Shown here in pieces: positions 53,113 through 62,384 of a stretch of DNA of 64,000 bases. Numbering within the stretch: position 1 is the stretch's first letter; each line of letters starts with the position of its first letter. The DNA is from Halalkalibacter krulwichiae (GTDB taxonomy: Bacteria; Bacillota; Bacilli; Bacillales; Bacillaceae_D): contig NZ_CP020814.1 of assembly GCF_002109385.1 (NCBI RefSeq), forward strand, positions 2,069,501 through 2,133,500. The letters run 5' to 3'. The notes below the pieces were generated by a model, which saw only the letters and a list, made by a program, of their open reading frames with translations, was not told the origin of the DNA and did not search any database. Both the position numbers and the translations under genes were made by a program.

Positions 53113-54629
53113 ATGACTGAACGTGTACAAACACTTGAAAATGATTTTAGACAATATATAAAGAAAATACAAGATTATGTACAGGCTCTTTCTTTGCTTG
53201 CTTGGGACTCACGAACAGGAGCGCCTAAGAAAGGGGTTGTTCAACGATCAGAGGTTATTGGTACATTATCAGCAGAAGTATTTTCGCTTTCTACGTCAAG
53301 TCAGATGGGAGAGTATTTACATGAGTTAAGAGATAGTAGTGTGTATAATCAACTATCTCCCATTACGCAAAAAACAATAGATGATTGTTTTAAAACATAT
53401 GAACGAAATGTGAAAATACCAAAAGAAGAGTATAAAGAATACGTAATGTTACAATCCCAATCGGAATCTCTATGGGAGGAAGCGAAAGCAAAAGCAGACT
53501 TTGCAATGTTTCAACCTAAACTTGAGAAACTGGTAGAGTTCAAAAAAAGATTTGTCGGTTACTGGGGTATGAAAAACATCCTTATAATACATTATTAGAT
53601 GATTATGAACCAGGTGTGTTCGTAGATACGATAGATAAAGTTTTTGGCGAATTAAGAGATCAGTTAATTCCGCTAGTAAAAGAAGTGACAGATTCTCCTC
53701 ATCAGCCTAAGACAGACTTTTTGTATCACAACTTTCCTCGTGCTAATCAAGAAGCACTGAGCTTAGAAATATTAAAAGAAATTGGATATGACTTTGAAGC
53801 TGGTCGATTAGATGAAACGGTTCACCCATTCGCTATAGGAATTAATCCGAATGATGTCCGTGTTACAACGAAGTATAATGAGAAAGATTTTCGTGTTGCT
53901 TTATTTGGAACGATACATGAAGGTGGTCATGCACTTTATGAGCAAAACATTTCTCAAGAGCTCATTGGGACACCATTAGCTAGCGGCACATCAATGGGAA
54001 TTCATGAATCACAGTCTCTTTTTTGGGAAAAATTTGTAGGGAAAAATTATGGTTTCTGGGAACGTAACTATAAGCTTCTGAAAAAGCATTCTGTTGGCCA
54101 GTTTGGGGATGTATCTCTAGAAGATTTCTACTTTGCTATCAACCAAGCGAAACAATCACTCATTCGAATTGAGAGTGATGAATTAACTTATTGCCTTCAT
54201 ATTATTTTACGTTATGAGCTTGAAAAGGCATTAATGGCAGGTCATATTACTGTAGCAGAGCTTCCGCAAATATGGAATGATAAGATGGAAGAATATTTAG
54301 GTGTTCGTCCATCAAATGATGGGGAAGGTGTACTTCAAGATGTTCATTGGTCTTTTGGTGCTTTTGGATATTTCCCTTCGTATGCCCTAGGGTACATTTA
54401 TTCAGCACAAATAAAAGAAGCAATGTTGAAAGAAGTAACTAATTTCGATGATTTGATTAGAACGGGTGACTTTGCCCCGATTCGTCAATGGCTTACGAAA
54501 AATGTGCATCAACATGGTAAGATGAAGCAGCCAGCAGAGATTATTCACTCTATTACGGGAACAGGCATAGACTCGAAGCCATTGATCAACTATTTAACAG
54601 AGAAATACCGTCGGCTTTATAAAATCTAA
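53113..54629 (+). CDS. M32 metallocarboxypeptidase (YpwA-like), with a frameshift
   Basis: About 506 codons in two frames. The M32 zinc motif HEGGH is in GTIHEGGHALYEQ with a downstream Glu in IHESQSLFWE; DVRVTTKY, RYELEKALMAG and VHWSFGAFGYFPSYALG are family signatures. Near GGGG 53564-53567 the frame breaks after VGYWG; one extra G gives GYEKHPYNTLLDDYEPG and joins the second frame. The enzyme removes C-terminal residues from peptides with broad specificity. GGTGG precedes the ATG at 53113. Confidence 0.9.
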
Positions 54630-54689
54630 GTATATTATTACTCCTTTTTGGCAATACTACATTCACTAAGTATTGTTGGAGTGAACGTA

Positions 54690-54989
54690 ATGCGTATTGT
54701 AGAATTGTTACCTAGAGAAGGATGTACGATAACAGCGATTGATAATGATTTAAATCGTTATTTCAATGGAGAGTCGATCATGTTACAGTGTACATTTGCG
54801 GGAAAATCATATAACTTTATTTGTTATCAGGAAGGCGTACAAGTTAAGAATAACCAAGTAAAAGCTTTATATGGTCCTGCTATTGTCTGTGATGAGGGGT
54901 TAGTCGGGTTAAGTGAGCAAGAAGCTCAATTTATTAAAACTTGTGTAAATGAAAATCAATTTGATTTGAACCAAATCTCTCTTAAATAA
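54690..54989 (+). CDS. Uncharacterised small protein
   Basis: A 99-residue protein starting MRIVELLPREGCTITAID, with four Cys and a mostly beta first half (CTFAGKSYNFICYQEGVQVK). No signal peptide or helix in the membrane. GGAGTGAA lies just before the ATG at 54690. The family is not recognised. A terminator follows. Confidence 0.6.
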   Translation: MRIVELLPREGCTITAIDNDLNRYFNGESIMLQCTFAGKSYNFICYQEGVQVKNNQVKALYGPAIVCDEGLVGLSEQEAQFIKTCVNENQFDLNQISLK

Positions 54990-54992
54990 AGA

Positions 54993-55036
54993 AGAAGGAG
55001 TCTTAAAAGGGTAGCCTGCTAAGACTCCTTTTTTAT
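54993..55036 (+). terminator. Terminator after the uncharacterised gene
   Basis: AAGGAGTCTTA pairs perfectly with TAAGACTCCTT; T run follows. Confidence 0.92.
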
Positions 55037-55125
55037 TTTCAACCTTTTAAATTATATAAGGAAATCTTGAAACGTTAATTAGAAGATGATCGTTTCATCA
55101 GTAATTAGGAAGAAGGTGAAACGAA

Positions 55126-55458
55126 ATGTTATATTTTACGAAAATTTCCACTGTGCTTTCATATTTTTTACCGTTTGTAACGAAGAATAAAAAGGATGAT
55201 TCTTGGGTTCCCTCTCTAGTTCCAACTTTAACAGGCAGAGTAACAAAGGTTGAGGAACAGTGGTTACTAATTGACCATACTGTATATATTGATATAAAGG
55301 AGGCGAAGATGTTCGATCAGGAGCATGTTTCCTTAAAATTAACAGATATTGAAGAAGGAGATGTTGTTCACATTTGGACAATTGAACGTAATTTAATTCA
55401 AACAACTCCAGCGCTTGGTACAGCAAGCTATGTTGAACTCCAGGAAAAAGAAATGTGA
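55126..55458 (+). CDS. Uncharacterised protein
   Basis: A 110-residue protein: a short hydrophobic or amphipathic N-terminus (LYFTKISTVLSYFLPFV), then a probable small beta-barrel (LTGRVTKVEEQWLLIDHTVYIDI, DIEEGDVVHIWTIERN) like an OB-fold. I do not recognise the family. A moderate AGAAGGTGA precedes the ATG. Confidence 0.55.
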   Translation: MLYFTKISTVLSYFLPFVTKNKKDDSWVPSLVPTLTGRVTKVEEQWLLIDHTVYIDIKEAKMFDQEHVSLKLTDIEEGDVVHIWTIERNLIQTTPALGTASYVELQEKEM

Positions 55459-55490
55459 TAAAACGACCTATAAATTCATTTATTAATAGT

Positions 55491-55536
55491 TGATGTGTCA
55501 AAAAGATATTTGGCACATCTTTTCTTTTTTTTTTGC
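55491..55536 (+). terminator. Terminator after the uncharacterised gene at 55126
   Basis: GATGTG/CACATC with further pairing inside, followed by a long T-rich run. Confidence 0.75.
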
Positions 55537-55554
55537 TAGTTTCCAAAAAAAGGT

Positions 55555-55582
55555 TTTATCCTTCGTGAATACATGTTATAGT
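55555..55582 (+). promoter_or_regulatory. Promoter of the export/ABC operon
   Basis: TTTATC and TATAGT with a 16-base spacer and an extended -10 TG. The -10 box lies inside the palindrome at 55575-55608. Confidence 0.55.
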
Positions 55583-55608
55583 GTGTATATAGATATATAC
55601 ACTATAAC
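55575..55608. promoter_or_regulatory. Palindromic operator, probably for the operon's own GntR regulator
   Basis: A 34-base palindrome with 15 of 16 outer pairs matching, built on AGTGTG and TACACT arms 12 bases apart. The YtrA regulator of B. subtilis is known to bind an AGTGTA/TACACT inverted repeat. It covers the -10 box of the operon that encodes a YtrA-like protein, which suggests autorepression. Confidence 0.7.
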
Positions 55609-55624
55609 AGTTGGAGGGGAAAGA

Positions 55625-56119
55625 ATGGATTTACTTAATGTCATTTGGGCGTATGTGCTTGTATTTATTTTATCAGCTATTCCTTTTTTTGAAGCATTAG
55701 TCGTGGTTCCACTAGCGATTCTTGGTGGATTACATCCACTACTAGTTACTGTAATTGCAGTCATTGGAAATTTATTAACCGTTTATTTAGTGATTGTATT
55801 TATTGAAAAAATTAAAAGTTGGCGTAAAAAGAAAAAGAAAGATGAAGATCAAAAAGAAAGTAAGAGATCAAGAAGAGCACAAGTGATTTGGAAAAAGTAC
55901 GGATTACCAGGTTTAGCATTAATTGGACCATTTTTTGTTGGAAGTCATTTAACGGCGTTAATGAGCATTACGTTAGGAGGCACGAAAAAAGGAGTTGCTT
56001 ATTGGATGACGATAAGTTTAGTTGCTTGGTGTATAGGATTGGCTATTTTAGCTTATCTAGGTTTTGATTTACTTGGCTCGGGAGATCGAGGGTTTATCAT
56101 AGAAATTTTCAATCGTTAA
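55625..56119 (+). CDS. Small multidrug export family membrane protein
   Basis: A 164-residue membrane protein of the Sm_multidrug_ex family (PF06695): helices at about 5-30 and 33-60, a Lys-rich cytoplasmic loop (KSWRKKKKKDEDQKESKRSRR), then GLPGLALIGPFFVGSHLTALMSITLG and a last helix. The transport function of the family is not well proven. GGAGGGG lies before the ATG at 55625. First gene of a four-gene operon with a GntR regulator and an ABC pair. Confidence 0.8.
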   Translation: MDLLNVIWAYVLVFILSAIPFFEALVVVPLAILGGLHPLLVTVIAVIGNLLTVYLVIVFIEKIKSWRKKKKKDEDQKESKRSRRAQVIWKKYGLPGLALIGPFFVGSHLTALMSITLGGTKKGVAYWMTISLVAWCIGLAILAYLGFDLLGSGDRGFIIEIFNR

Positions 56120-56131
56120 AGGAGAAAGAGT

Positions 56132-56854
56132 ATGTGGATGCAAACATGGTGGTTAGTCAAAAAAGAAATGATTAATAAAGCAGGTAGTATATTCTTAACA
56201 GCTTTATTCGTTATGTTAGTAGGAGTTATCACAGCAACGATGTTGGGTCAATTCATAGAAGGGCAAAGATCTAATCAATTTTTGTTAGATTTGATTTTTA
56301 TCGGGATAACTCCTTCATTTGCAGCTTTAGTTATGTCTGGTCCCTATTTAACGTTTCAAACGATTAAGACTGATCCTTTTACAAAGGTAATGGGTTTTTA
56401 TCGGTCGTTGGCTATCCCATTTCGTGTTCTTGTATTAAGTAGGACTGTCTTTATGTTGTTTACTTTAGTTGCCATGTCAGCTGTATATTATCTGACTATC
56501 TTTTTAAGGCTACAAGTATCGTTTATAGCATTATTTGAAGTTAGTAATTACCTGATGTTTGCACTTTTTTGGTTTGGTTACGCATTAGCCTTAGGGGGGA
56601 TTAATTCCTTTATTGAATATGGAACGAGTGGCAAAATGCTGTATATCTTTAGTTTTGTTATGACAATAAGTGTAGTAGCGTTTGTATTGTTGTTTTCATT
56701 AACTTTTCATGTTGGTTTCGTTGAGCTCAGTATTCGGTTACTTGAACAATATCAATGGTATGCTGTATGTTTATCTTTAGTCCTTGGATGTTTAGGTTTT
56801 ACCTTATGGTATAAACTCTTATATATCAGGTTAGGGACACGAGATTATGTGTAG
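56132..56854 (+). CDS. ABC-transporter permease-like membrane protein
   Basis: A 240-residue protein with about six transmembrane helices, the usual size of an ABC-2-type permease. It lies between the export protein and the GntR/ABC ATPase genes, all within 12 bases of each other, so it is the likely membrane partner of the ATPase at 57250. It has no close match to a named family that I can recall. Confidence 0.75.
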   Translation: MWMQTWWLVKKEMINKAGSIFLTALFVMLVGVITATMLGQFIEGQRSNQFLLDLIFIGITPSFAALVMSGPYLTFQTIKTDPFTKVMGFYRSLAIPFRVLVLSRTVFMLFTLVAMSAVYYLTIFLRLQVSFIALFEVSNYLMFALFWFGYALALGGINSFIEYGTSGKMLYIFSFVMTISVVAFVLLFSLTFHVGFVELSIRLLEQYQWYAVCLSLVLGCLGFTLWYKLLYIRLGTRDYV

Positions 56855-56866
56855 GGAGAGGAATAA

Positions 56867-57250
56867 ATGAAGCTGCCAATTCGTGTTTCAGAAGAAAGCA
56901 GAGAACCTATTTATCACCAAATTGAATCGCAAATTAAAGCACTTATCGTAGGCGGGCAGCTTTCACCAGGAACTTCACTTCCTTCTATTCGAGCTCTAGC
57001 AACAGAATTAGGGTGTAGTGTCATTACGACAAGAAGAGCATATCAAAACCTTGAAATAAAAGGGTTTATTAAGACTGCTCAAGGAAAAGGAACATTTGTT
57101 AGAGAAGTAGAAGATACTGTCCAAAAGGAAACTAAGCATAAAGCTGCATATGATGCTTTTAGAAAAGCGATCTCACAAGCAGAACAACTAGGTTGTTCAA
57201 GAGAGGAAATGCAAATGATCTTTCAGCAACTAATGAAGGAGGGGAAATAA
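56867..57250 (+). CDS. GntR-family regulator, YtrA subfamily
   Basis: A 127-residue regulator: N-terminal winged helix (IYHQIESQIKALIVGGQLSPGTSLPSIRALATELGCSVITTRRAYQNLEIKGFI) and a short C-terminal helical tail (about residues 85-127), the YtrA subfamily layout without a large ligand domain. Such proteins control ABC transporter operons in which they lie and respond to cell-wall antibiotics in B. subtilis. It probably binds the palindrome at 55575. Its stop overlaps the ATG of the ATPase gene. Confidence 0.9.
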   Translation: MKLPIRVSEESREPIYHQIESQIKALIVGGQLSPGTSLPSIRALATELGCSVITTRRAYQNLEIKGFIKTAQGKGTFVREVEDTVQKETKHKAAYDAFRKAISQAEQLGCSREEMQMIFQQLMKEGK

Positions 57251-58131
57251 TGGTTTCTGTTTTAACATTGAAGGAAGTAGTCAAAACCTATCCTAGGTTT
57301 ACGCTCGGACCGTTAAACCTAAACATTGAACAAGGAACAGCAGTAGCTGTTATTGGACCTAATGGTTCAGGTAAGAGTACTTTGTTTAAGTTAATCATGA
57401 ATATCATAAAAGCTACTGATGGAAAAGTTGAGCTATTTGGTCAAGTAGTTTCGACTGAAGATAGTATATTAAAACAGCAGGTTGGTTATGTAGGTGATCG
57501 TCTCACACCTTTTGGGGATTTGAACGTAAAGAAGTTAGCAGCATTCATTTCCTATTGGTACCCCAATTGGGATCAGAAGAAATATGAGCATTTGGTCAAC
57601 AGATATGAAATAGATGAACAAGAAATATTTCAAAAATGTTCGAAAGGAACTCAGAAGAAGATCGAGTTTATTTTTGCGTTAGCCCATAATCCAAAACTCC
57701 TTTTATTGGATGAACCATCAGCAGGAGTGGATCTTCTTTCACAACGGAAAATGAAAGAAGATTTAACTAACTATATGGAAAGCGGATTTAACTCAATTAT
57801 GATGTCTAGTCATACTTTAGATGAAATAAAGCATCTCTGTGATTATTTATGTATGATGGATAATGGTAAAGTCCTTGATGTACTAGAAAAGGATGTTATA
57901 CAAGATAATTGGGCTAAATTGTGGGTAGATCATTTACCTGAGGCGCTATTAAATGAATCTTGGATACTGAAAATTGAAAATGAACCGCTTCAAATTATAT
58001 CGAATAACCGAGAAGAAGCAGAACAAGTTTTGGCGGAAAATAATGTAACTATTCAGCACATGCAAAAATTAAATATTGACGAAGCCATTGAGTACTTATT
58101 ATATAGATCCCGAGAAAAATCAAGTAATTAA
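57250..58131 (+). CDS. ABC transporter ATP-binding protein (YtrB-like)
   Basis: A 293-residue ATPase: Walker A GPNGSGKST near residue 37, Walker B LLLLDEPSAG, H-loop Ser/His in MMSSHTLDE. The signature motif is degenerate (CSKGTQKKIEF in place of LSGGQ). It pairs with the permease at 56132. AAGGAGGGG lies seven bases before the ATG at 57250, which overlaps the stop of the GntR gene by one base. Confidence 0.9.
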   Translation: MVSVLTLKEVVKTYPRFTLGPLNLNIEQGTAVAVIGPNGSGKSTLFKLIMNIIKATDGKVELFGQVVSTEDSILKQQVGYVGDRLTPFGDLNVKKLAAFISYWYPNWDQKKYEHLVNRYEIDEQEIFQKCSKGTQKKIEFIFALAHNPKLLLLDEPSAGVDLLSQRKMKEDLTNYMESGFNSIMMSSHTLDEIKHLCDYLCMMDNGKVLDVLEKDVIQDNWAKLWVDHLPEALLNESWILKIENEPLQIISNNREEAEQVLAENNVTIQHMQKLNIDEAIEYLLYRSREKSSN

Positions 58132-58132
58132 G

Positions 58133-58849
58133 TTAAAAAACTTTTCGTTTTTGATTAAGGATGAAAGGGAGATAAAGGAATAAAAATATGAAAAACACTA
58201 GAAATTCTAGTGAAATAATATACCAAGGGTAAGGTCCTAAATAGTCAAGAATACTTGGATTTGTAGGCTTGCGCGCAAGAAACATGTAGTTTGTCCCCGT
58301 ATATATATTAACAATAAAAGCTAGAATGGCAAGAACATTTAACAAAGCGAATGATTTTATTAATGACCTAAAAGTTACTCTGAATTGCATAACCCAGACC
58401 ATATACAAAATTGAGAAAATGATCGCTATATGTGCGACAAAGAAATGAATAAAACGAAAATGGGGAAATGTATAAAAAAGATCAGGCGTTAGAATTGCTT
58501 GTATAGCGCCACCTAGGCCAAAGAAATAAACAAACTCAAAAAGTAAAAAGTTTTTTGTCGCTAACATGAAAATACAAAGGTACAAACTTATTGTACATAA
58601 CTGTAAAGGCAAGTTATAGCGAATGTCCCATTGGCCGACAGCAATACTCCAAGCTACAATACTAATTTCAGAAATCACTAACAGTACTATGAACAGCAGG
58701 TGACTATATTTCCTCACAAAATAGTGATTTCTGAGATGATAAAAAAGAGTCGTAACCAAAACAAATGAACTTATTGTATAAATGTGCACAGGTGATAAGA
58801 AAAAGTTTTTGTCCACGTGCGTTGTCATATCAAAAATGGAATCCATCAT
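58133..58849 (-). CDS. TIGR02206/YwaF-family membrane protein
   Basis: A 238-residue integral membrane protein with about seven helices. Motifs such as NLPLQLCTISLYL, HFFVAHIAI and TGTNYMFLARKP are those of the YwaF/TIGR02206 family, of unknown function. It overlaps the stop of the upstream exonuclease gene by one base (TAATG), so the two are translationally coupled. Confidence 0.82.
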   Translation of the reverse strand: MMDSIFDMTTHVDKNFFLSPVHIYTISSFVLVTTLFYHLRNHYFVRKYSHLLFIVLLVISEISIVAWSIAVGQWDIRYNLPLQLCTISLYLCIFMLATKNFLLFEFVYFFGLGGAIQAILTPDLFYTFPHFRFIHFFVAHIAIIFSILYMVWVMQFRVTFRSLIKSFALLNVLAILAFIVNIYTGTNYMFLARKPTNPSILDYLGPYPWYIISLEFLVFFIFLFLYLPFILNQKRKVF

Positions 58850-59481
58850 TACACCTTCTTCGTAACAGACTCTAAATGACGAAAACGGGAGCGTTTATAC
58901 TTTTTATAGTGAAGTTTTATTTCTTTTTCGGATAATGAATTTTTTTCTAAATCAAATCGATCAAGAAATTTAATGAAAAGAGCAGCGGTATTAATCGCAT
59001 CATCAATTCCTCTATGAGATTTACCTGTGAGTTCAATTCCGGCAATATTCAAAGCATTTTTTAAACCGATCTGATTATTAATATCTTCTGAAAGCATCTT
59101 GCTAATAGGCTTTTGAATGTCATTATAATTAACTAACCAATCTAATGGGATCTTATATTGTACAGATTGATTTATAAAATGGGCCCGATCATCTTTTCCC
59201 CAAGAACATAAATAATATTCATCGGTACCTAACCATTTTCGAAATTGTTCAATCCCTATATTAAACGGAACAGCTTTTTTTGTGTCCTCTTCACTCATTT
59301 TAATGAATTTTCTCGTACTTTTAGAAATTTGGCCCCTTTTGGGAGTGATATAAACTTGAAATTGATCAGTAATCGATCTTGATTGCAGATCAACTTTACA
59401 TGCTCCAATTTCAACGATTTCACTTGGCTGCCCTTTTCTAAAGCGTTTCATAAGCTCAAGATCAAAAATTACAGCTATCAT
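58849..59481 (-). CDS. DEDDh 3'-5' exonuclease (KapD-like)
   Basis: A 210-residue RNase T/DnaQ-fold exonuclease: FDLELM (first Asp and Glu), WGKDDRAHF in the middle, and HRGIDDAINTA with the catalytic His and Asp. It resembles KapD, the inhibitor of the KinA sporulation pathway, but lacks several KapD-specific stretches, so I use the general name. It is coupled to the YwaF-like gene. Confidence 0.8.
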   Translation of the reverse strand: MIAVIFDLELMKRFRKGQPSEIVEIGACKVDLQSRSITDQFQVYITPKRGQISKSTRKFIKMSEEDTKKAVPFNIGIEQFRKWLGTDEYYLCSWGKDDRAHFINQSVQYKIPLDWLVNYNDIQKPISKMLSEDINNQIGLKNALNIAGIELTGKSHRGIDDAINTAALFIKFLDRFDLEKNSLSEKEIKLHYKKYKRSRFRHLESVTKKV

Positions 59482-59637
59482 TATTGACTCATCCCTTTAC
59501 AGCAATTATTTTCAGTCTCTAATGGAGCAGGATGTTTCGTAAAATAACTTGTCACCTGCCCCCAAAAAAAGAGTAAGTTAGAACCAAAAAGTACACACAA
59601 TTAATTTCACGTACTGTAGTACTTTTAATAATGTGGA

Positions 59638-60579
59638 TTACGATTCATAAAGGTTAGGAGCCAGTTCAACAGTAATCCCATGTTCTTCCGGCACAATCGT
59701 TCCTTTTTTTAGATGTTGATATATTCGTAATACAGATTCATCTTTACGTTTGGATTCAAACATGATATCCACTTCACGGCTACCGATTAAACGTAGAAAA
59801 TCAATAAAGTCTTGTTCTAATATAAAATCATGATGGGCTGTATCTGTCTCTGCATTTCTTCCTGAACTTATATGCATTTTTGGGCGTCCAACAGATTCCC
59901 ATGATTTAAACACTGTGGTTAGAGCTTCAGTTAATTCTAATTCACTAGATGGGTTACAGCGATTATGGTGGTAATCGAATAAAATAGGAATACCTGTCTT
60001 TTGGTAAATATCGATTACATCTTTGATATGGAAAGTTTTATCATCGTTTTCAAGGCGTAATTTCGATTTAATGTCTTTTGATAAGGTTTGATAGGTTTCA
60101 ATAAAACGTTCTTTTGCTTCTTCTTTATTCCCGTAAGCTCCTCCAACATGAATAATCATATCAGTTCCCTTTACTAAGTTTAAAACTTTACTATGATACT
60201 CTAAATCCAAAATCGCTTTGCGAACGATTTCAGGGTTAGGGGAATTTAAAATGCTGTATTGACCTGGATGCATTGTGAGTCGCAAACTATATTTGCTTGT
60301 TAAAGTTTTGATTTGTTTTGTTATATTTAAAACATCAGGGTCTTGTTCCCATACCCAAGTCATTATTTCATGTGTAGCAAAAGGAACTAAGTCACTACTT
60401 ATTCGATAGAAATAAATGCCCTGTTCAATATTCCAGCTAATGTTTTTTAGAACTTCATTAAAGTTATGTATCGTAAGTTCTTTAACTTTATTTAAGCCTT
60501 CATTTTCTACCGTTTTTAATCGACATGTTTTAAATTTTGAAGGAAGTGTTAAGTTAATACATGCATATCCAATCTTCAT
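59638..60579 (-). CDS. uvsE: UV damage endonuclease UvsE
   Basis: A 313-residue TIM-barrel endonuclease: MKIGYACINLTLP at the start, RISSDLVPFATHE, TMHPGQYSILNSP, HVGGAYGNKEEAKERF, LENDDKTFHI, FDYHHNRCNPS and HISSGR supply the metal-binding His/Glu/Asp cluster. It nicks DNA 5' of UV photoproducts, independent of UvrABC. In B. subtilis uvsE is active in sporulating cells. GGAGG lies seven bases before the ATG at 60579; a TTG one codon earlier is in frame. Confidence 0.95.
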   Translation of the reverse strand: MKIGYACINLTLPSKFKTCRLKTVENEGLNKVKELTIHNFNEVLKNISWNIEQGIYFYRISSDLVPFATHEIMTWVWEQDPDVLNITKQIKTLTSKYSLRLTMHPGQYSILNSPNPEIVRKAILDLEYHSKVLNLVKGTDMIIHVGGAYGNKEEAKERFIETYQTLSKDIKSKLRLENDDKTFHIKDVIDIYQKTGIPILFDYHHNRCNPSSELELTEALTTVFKSWESVGRPKMHISSGRNAETDTAHHDFILEQDFIDFLRLIGSREVDIMFESKRKDESVLRIYQHLKKGTIVPEEHGITVELAPNLYES

Positions 60580-60752
60580 CAAAATGCCTCCAACTTGTCT
60601 TAGTGATCATGATGTTAGTATGCCACAGGAAAGGGCAATAATGAATAACAACATTTCGGTCTGTTGATTTTTTGTCGTCATACCATTTATAGGTGAAATG
60701 ATAACCTGCTTAAAGAGTGTTAGAATAGCTATTAGTAAAAGGGGGGCGGAAG

Positions 60753-61415
60753 TTGAGAAAGGTAATAATGAACATTCCACTTTTTAAACATTTAACAAAC
60801 CAAGAAATCGATGAACTTTTATTGATAACTCATGAAAGACGATATAAAAAGAGAATGGTTATCTTCATGGAAGGGGAACAACGAGAAGCTGTCTATTTTA
60901 TTAAGTATGGAAGTGTAAAGGCTTATAAAATAGATGAAGAAGGAAATAAGCAAGTAATTTCTTTATTGAAGGAAGGTGATATGTTTCCGCATGTTGGCTT
61001 TTTTGATCAATCGCCCTATCCTGCAACTGCTGAAGTCGTTAGTGATACGGAGCTATTAGTGATAAGGATTAAAGATTTTGAACAGTTATTACTTAAACGG
61101 CCACAAATGTCTATTAAGGTTATGACTGTGATGGGACAAAAAATAATCGATTTACAAAATCGAATTCAAGACTTCATCTCAAAAGATGTACAGCAACGCT
61201 TTATACAAGTAATTATCAAAATGGCAAGCGAACATGGAAAAAAACACGAAAAAGGCATTTATTTGGAGGTACCTTTAACAAATCAAGACTTTGCTAATAT
61301 GGTGGGTACTACAAGAGAAACAGTGAACCGAATGTTGACACAATTAAGAAAGAGAAAAGTTATTCACTTAGAACGAGATGGAATCTTAATATACAATATA
61401 AATGACCTATCATAA
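60753..61415 (+). CDS. Crp/Fnr-family regulator without Fe-S cysteines
   Basis: About 220 residues: a cyclic-nucleotide-binding-like beta-barrel (residues about 10-115), a dimer helix, and an Fnr-type helix-turn-helix (LTNQDFANMVGTTRETVNRMLTQLRKRKVI). There is no Cys, so it cannot sense oxygen through a 4Fe-4S cluster as Fnr of B. subtilis does; it is closer to ArcR/NarR or Dnr types. It lies beside an Fe-S repair gene, a radical SAM gene and ywiC, so control of low-oxygen or nitric-oxide response is likely (inference). TTG 60753 and ATG 60768 are both possible starts. Confidence 0.88.
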   Translation: MRKVIMNIPLFKHLTNQEIDELLLITHERRYKKRMVIFMEGEQREAVYFIKYGSVKAYKIDEEGNKQVISLLKEGDMFPHVGFFDQSPYPATAEVVSDTELLVIRIKDFEQLLLKRPQMSIKVMTVMGQKIIDLQNRIQDFISKDVQQRFIQVIIKMASEHGKKHEKGIYLEVPLTNQDFANMVGTTRETVNRMLTQLRKRKVIHLERDGILIYNINDLS

Positions 61416-61463
61416 AACCCATGCTGACTTAAAGATTTCGACTTTAAATTAGCATGGGTTTGT
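61414..61463. terminator. Bidirectional terminator between the Crp/Fnr gene and ric
   Basis: AAACCCATGCT pairs with AGCATGGGTTT, with an inner CTTAAAG/CTTTAA extension. Confidence 0.88.
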
Positions 61464-61479
61464 TTATCTTTTTCGTTTG

Positions 61480-62193
61480 TTATTCGTTACTAGCCTCTTG
61501 CTCTAATCTTGGAAATAGGATGTTATTCTCAAGATGGATATGCTCAAATAAGTCAGCTTCTAATTCTTGCAACTTTAAGTACATTAGTGTATAGGTTGTG
61601 CAAGCTCCTTCTGGTAGGCTATAGTCATTTGTAATTTGACGTAATTCTTTTAATAATGTCCCTGCTGATTCGTGTTCATCTTCTAATTCAGAGATGGTTT
61701 TCAAGGTGGCATTTAGTTTTGTTTGAGCCCTGCTACTTTCGTAATCAATAATGTTTGGGAACACCCTTTCTTCTTCTTCAATTAGGTGATGTTCTAGTTC
61801 AAGCTTTAATTGATGAAAGAGGTGATAAACGTCTTTCAATTCTTTTCTTTTTTTACCATGGACTCGATATACTTTAGTAACGAACTTTGCAAGTTCAGGT
61901 AATGTTTCATTTAGATAAACATGATGTGTTGTTATTATATAATTGATAAGGGTCGGATAGCTTGCTTCTCTCCAATTAATAGACTCATTGCTTGAGTAGG
62001 CTTCAGAATAGAGAGAGTTCAGTTTATTTAATACTTCTTCTTCATTTAGATGTCGATCTTTTATAGCCTCTGAAATTGGTTGGTTTCCTCCGCAACAAAA
62101 GTCAATTTTGTATTCCTTAAGCACCTGACTCGCTTTAGGAAATTTTGTTACTATATCACCCGTTTTTGTTGTTCTGAAAAATACTTGTTCCAT
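61480..62193 (-). CDS. ric: Iron-sulfur cluster repair di-iron protein (ScdA/Ric)
   Basis: A 237-residue protein. The N-terminal ScdA domain carries the Cys pair DFCCGGN; the C-terminal hemerythrin-like domain has His and Glu ligands for a di-iron site (TTHHVYLNETLP, ELEHHLIEEEERVFP, EDEHESAG, HIHLENNILFP). It restores Fe-S clusters damaged by nitric oxide or peroxide. GGAGGTT lies before the ATG at 62193. It is divergent from the radical SAM gene. Symbol as used for ScdA/YtfE homologues. Confidence 0.92.
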   Translation of the reverse strand: MEQVFFRTTKTGDIVTKFPKASQVLKEYKIDFCCGGNQPISEAIKDRHLNEEEVLNKLNSLYSEAYSSNESINWREASYPTLINYIITTHHVYLNETLPELAKFVTKVYRVHGKKRKELKDVYHLFHQLKLELEHHLIEEEERVFPNIIDYESSRAQTKLNATLKTISELEDEHESAGTLLKELRQITNDYSLPEGACTTYTLMYLKLQELEADLFEHIHLENNILFPRLEQEASNE

Positions 62194-62384
62194 TTGATAA
62201 CCTCCTCGTATTTTATTACAAATTAACTCTAACTTTTTCTGTCTTAACAAAAGGTGATACAGCTCACATAAAAAGTGACAATCTCGTGAATGGAGTTATT
62301 GCCAATTTTATTGTGATAGACTTCACTCCTTTTTTCTTTAATTACCATTATCATGTCTTTAGAAAGAGAAAGGAGTGGTTATCT

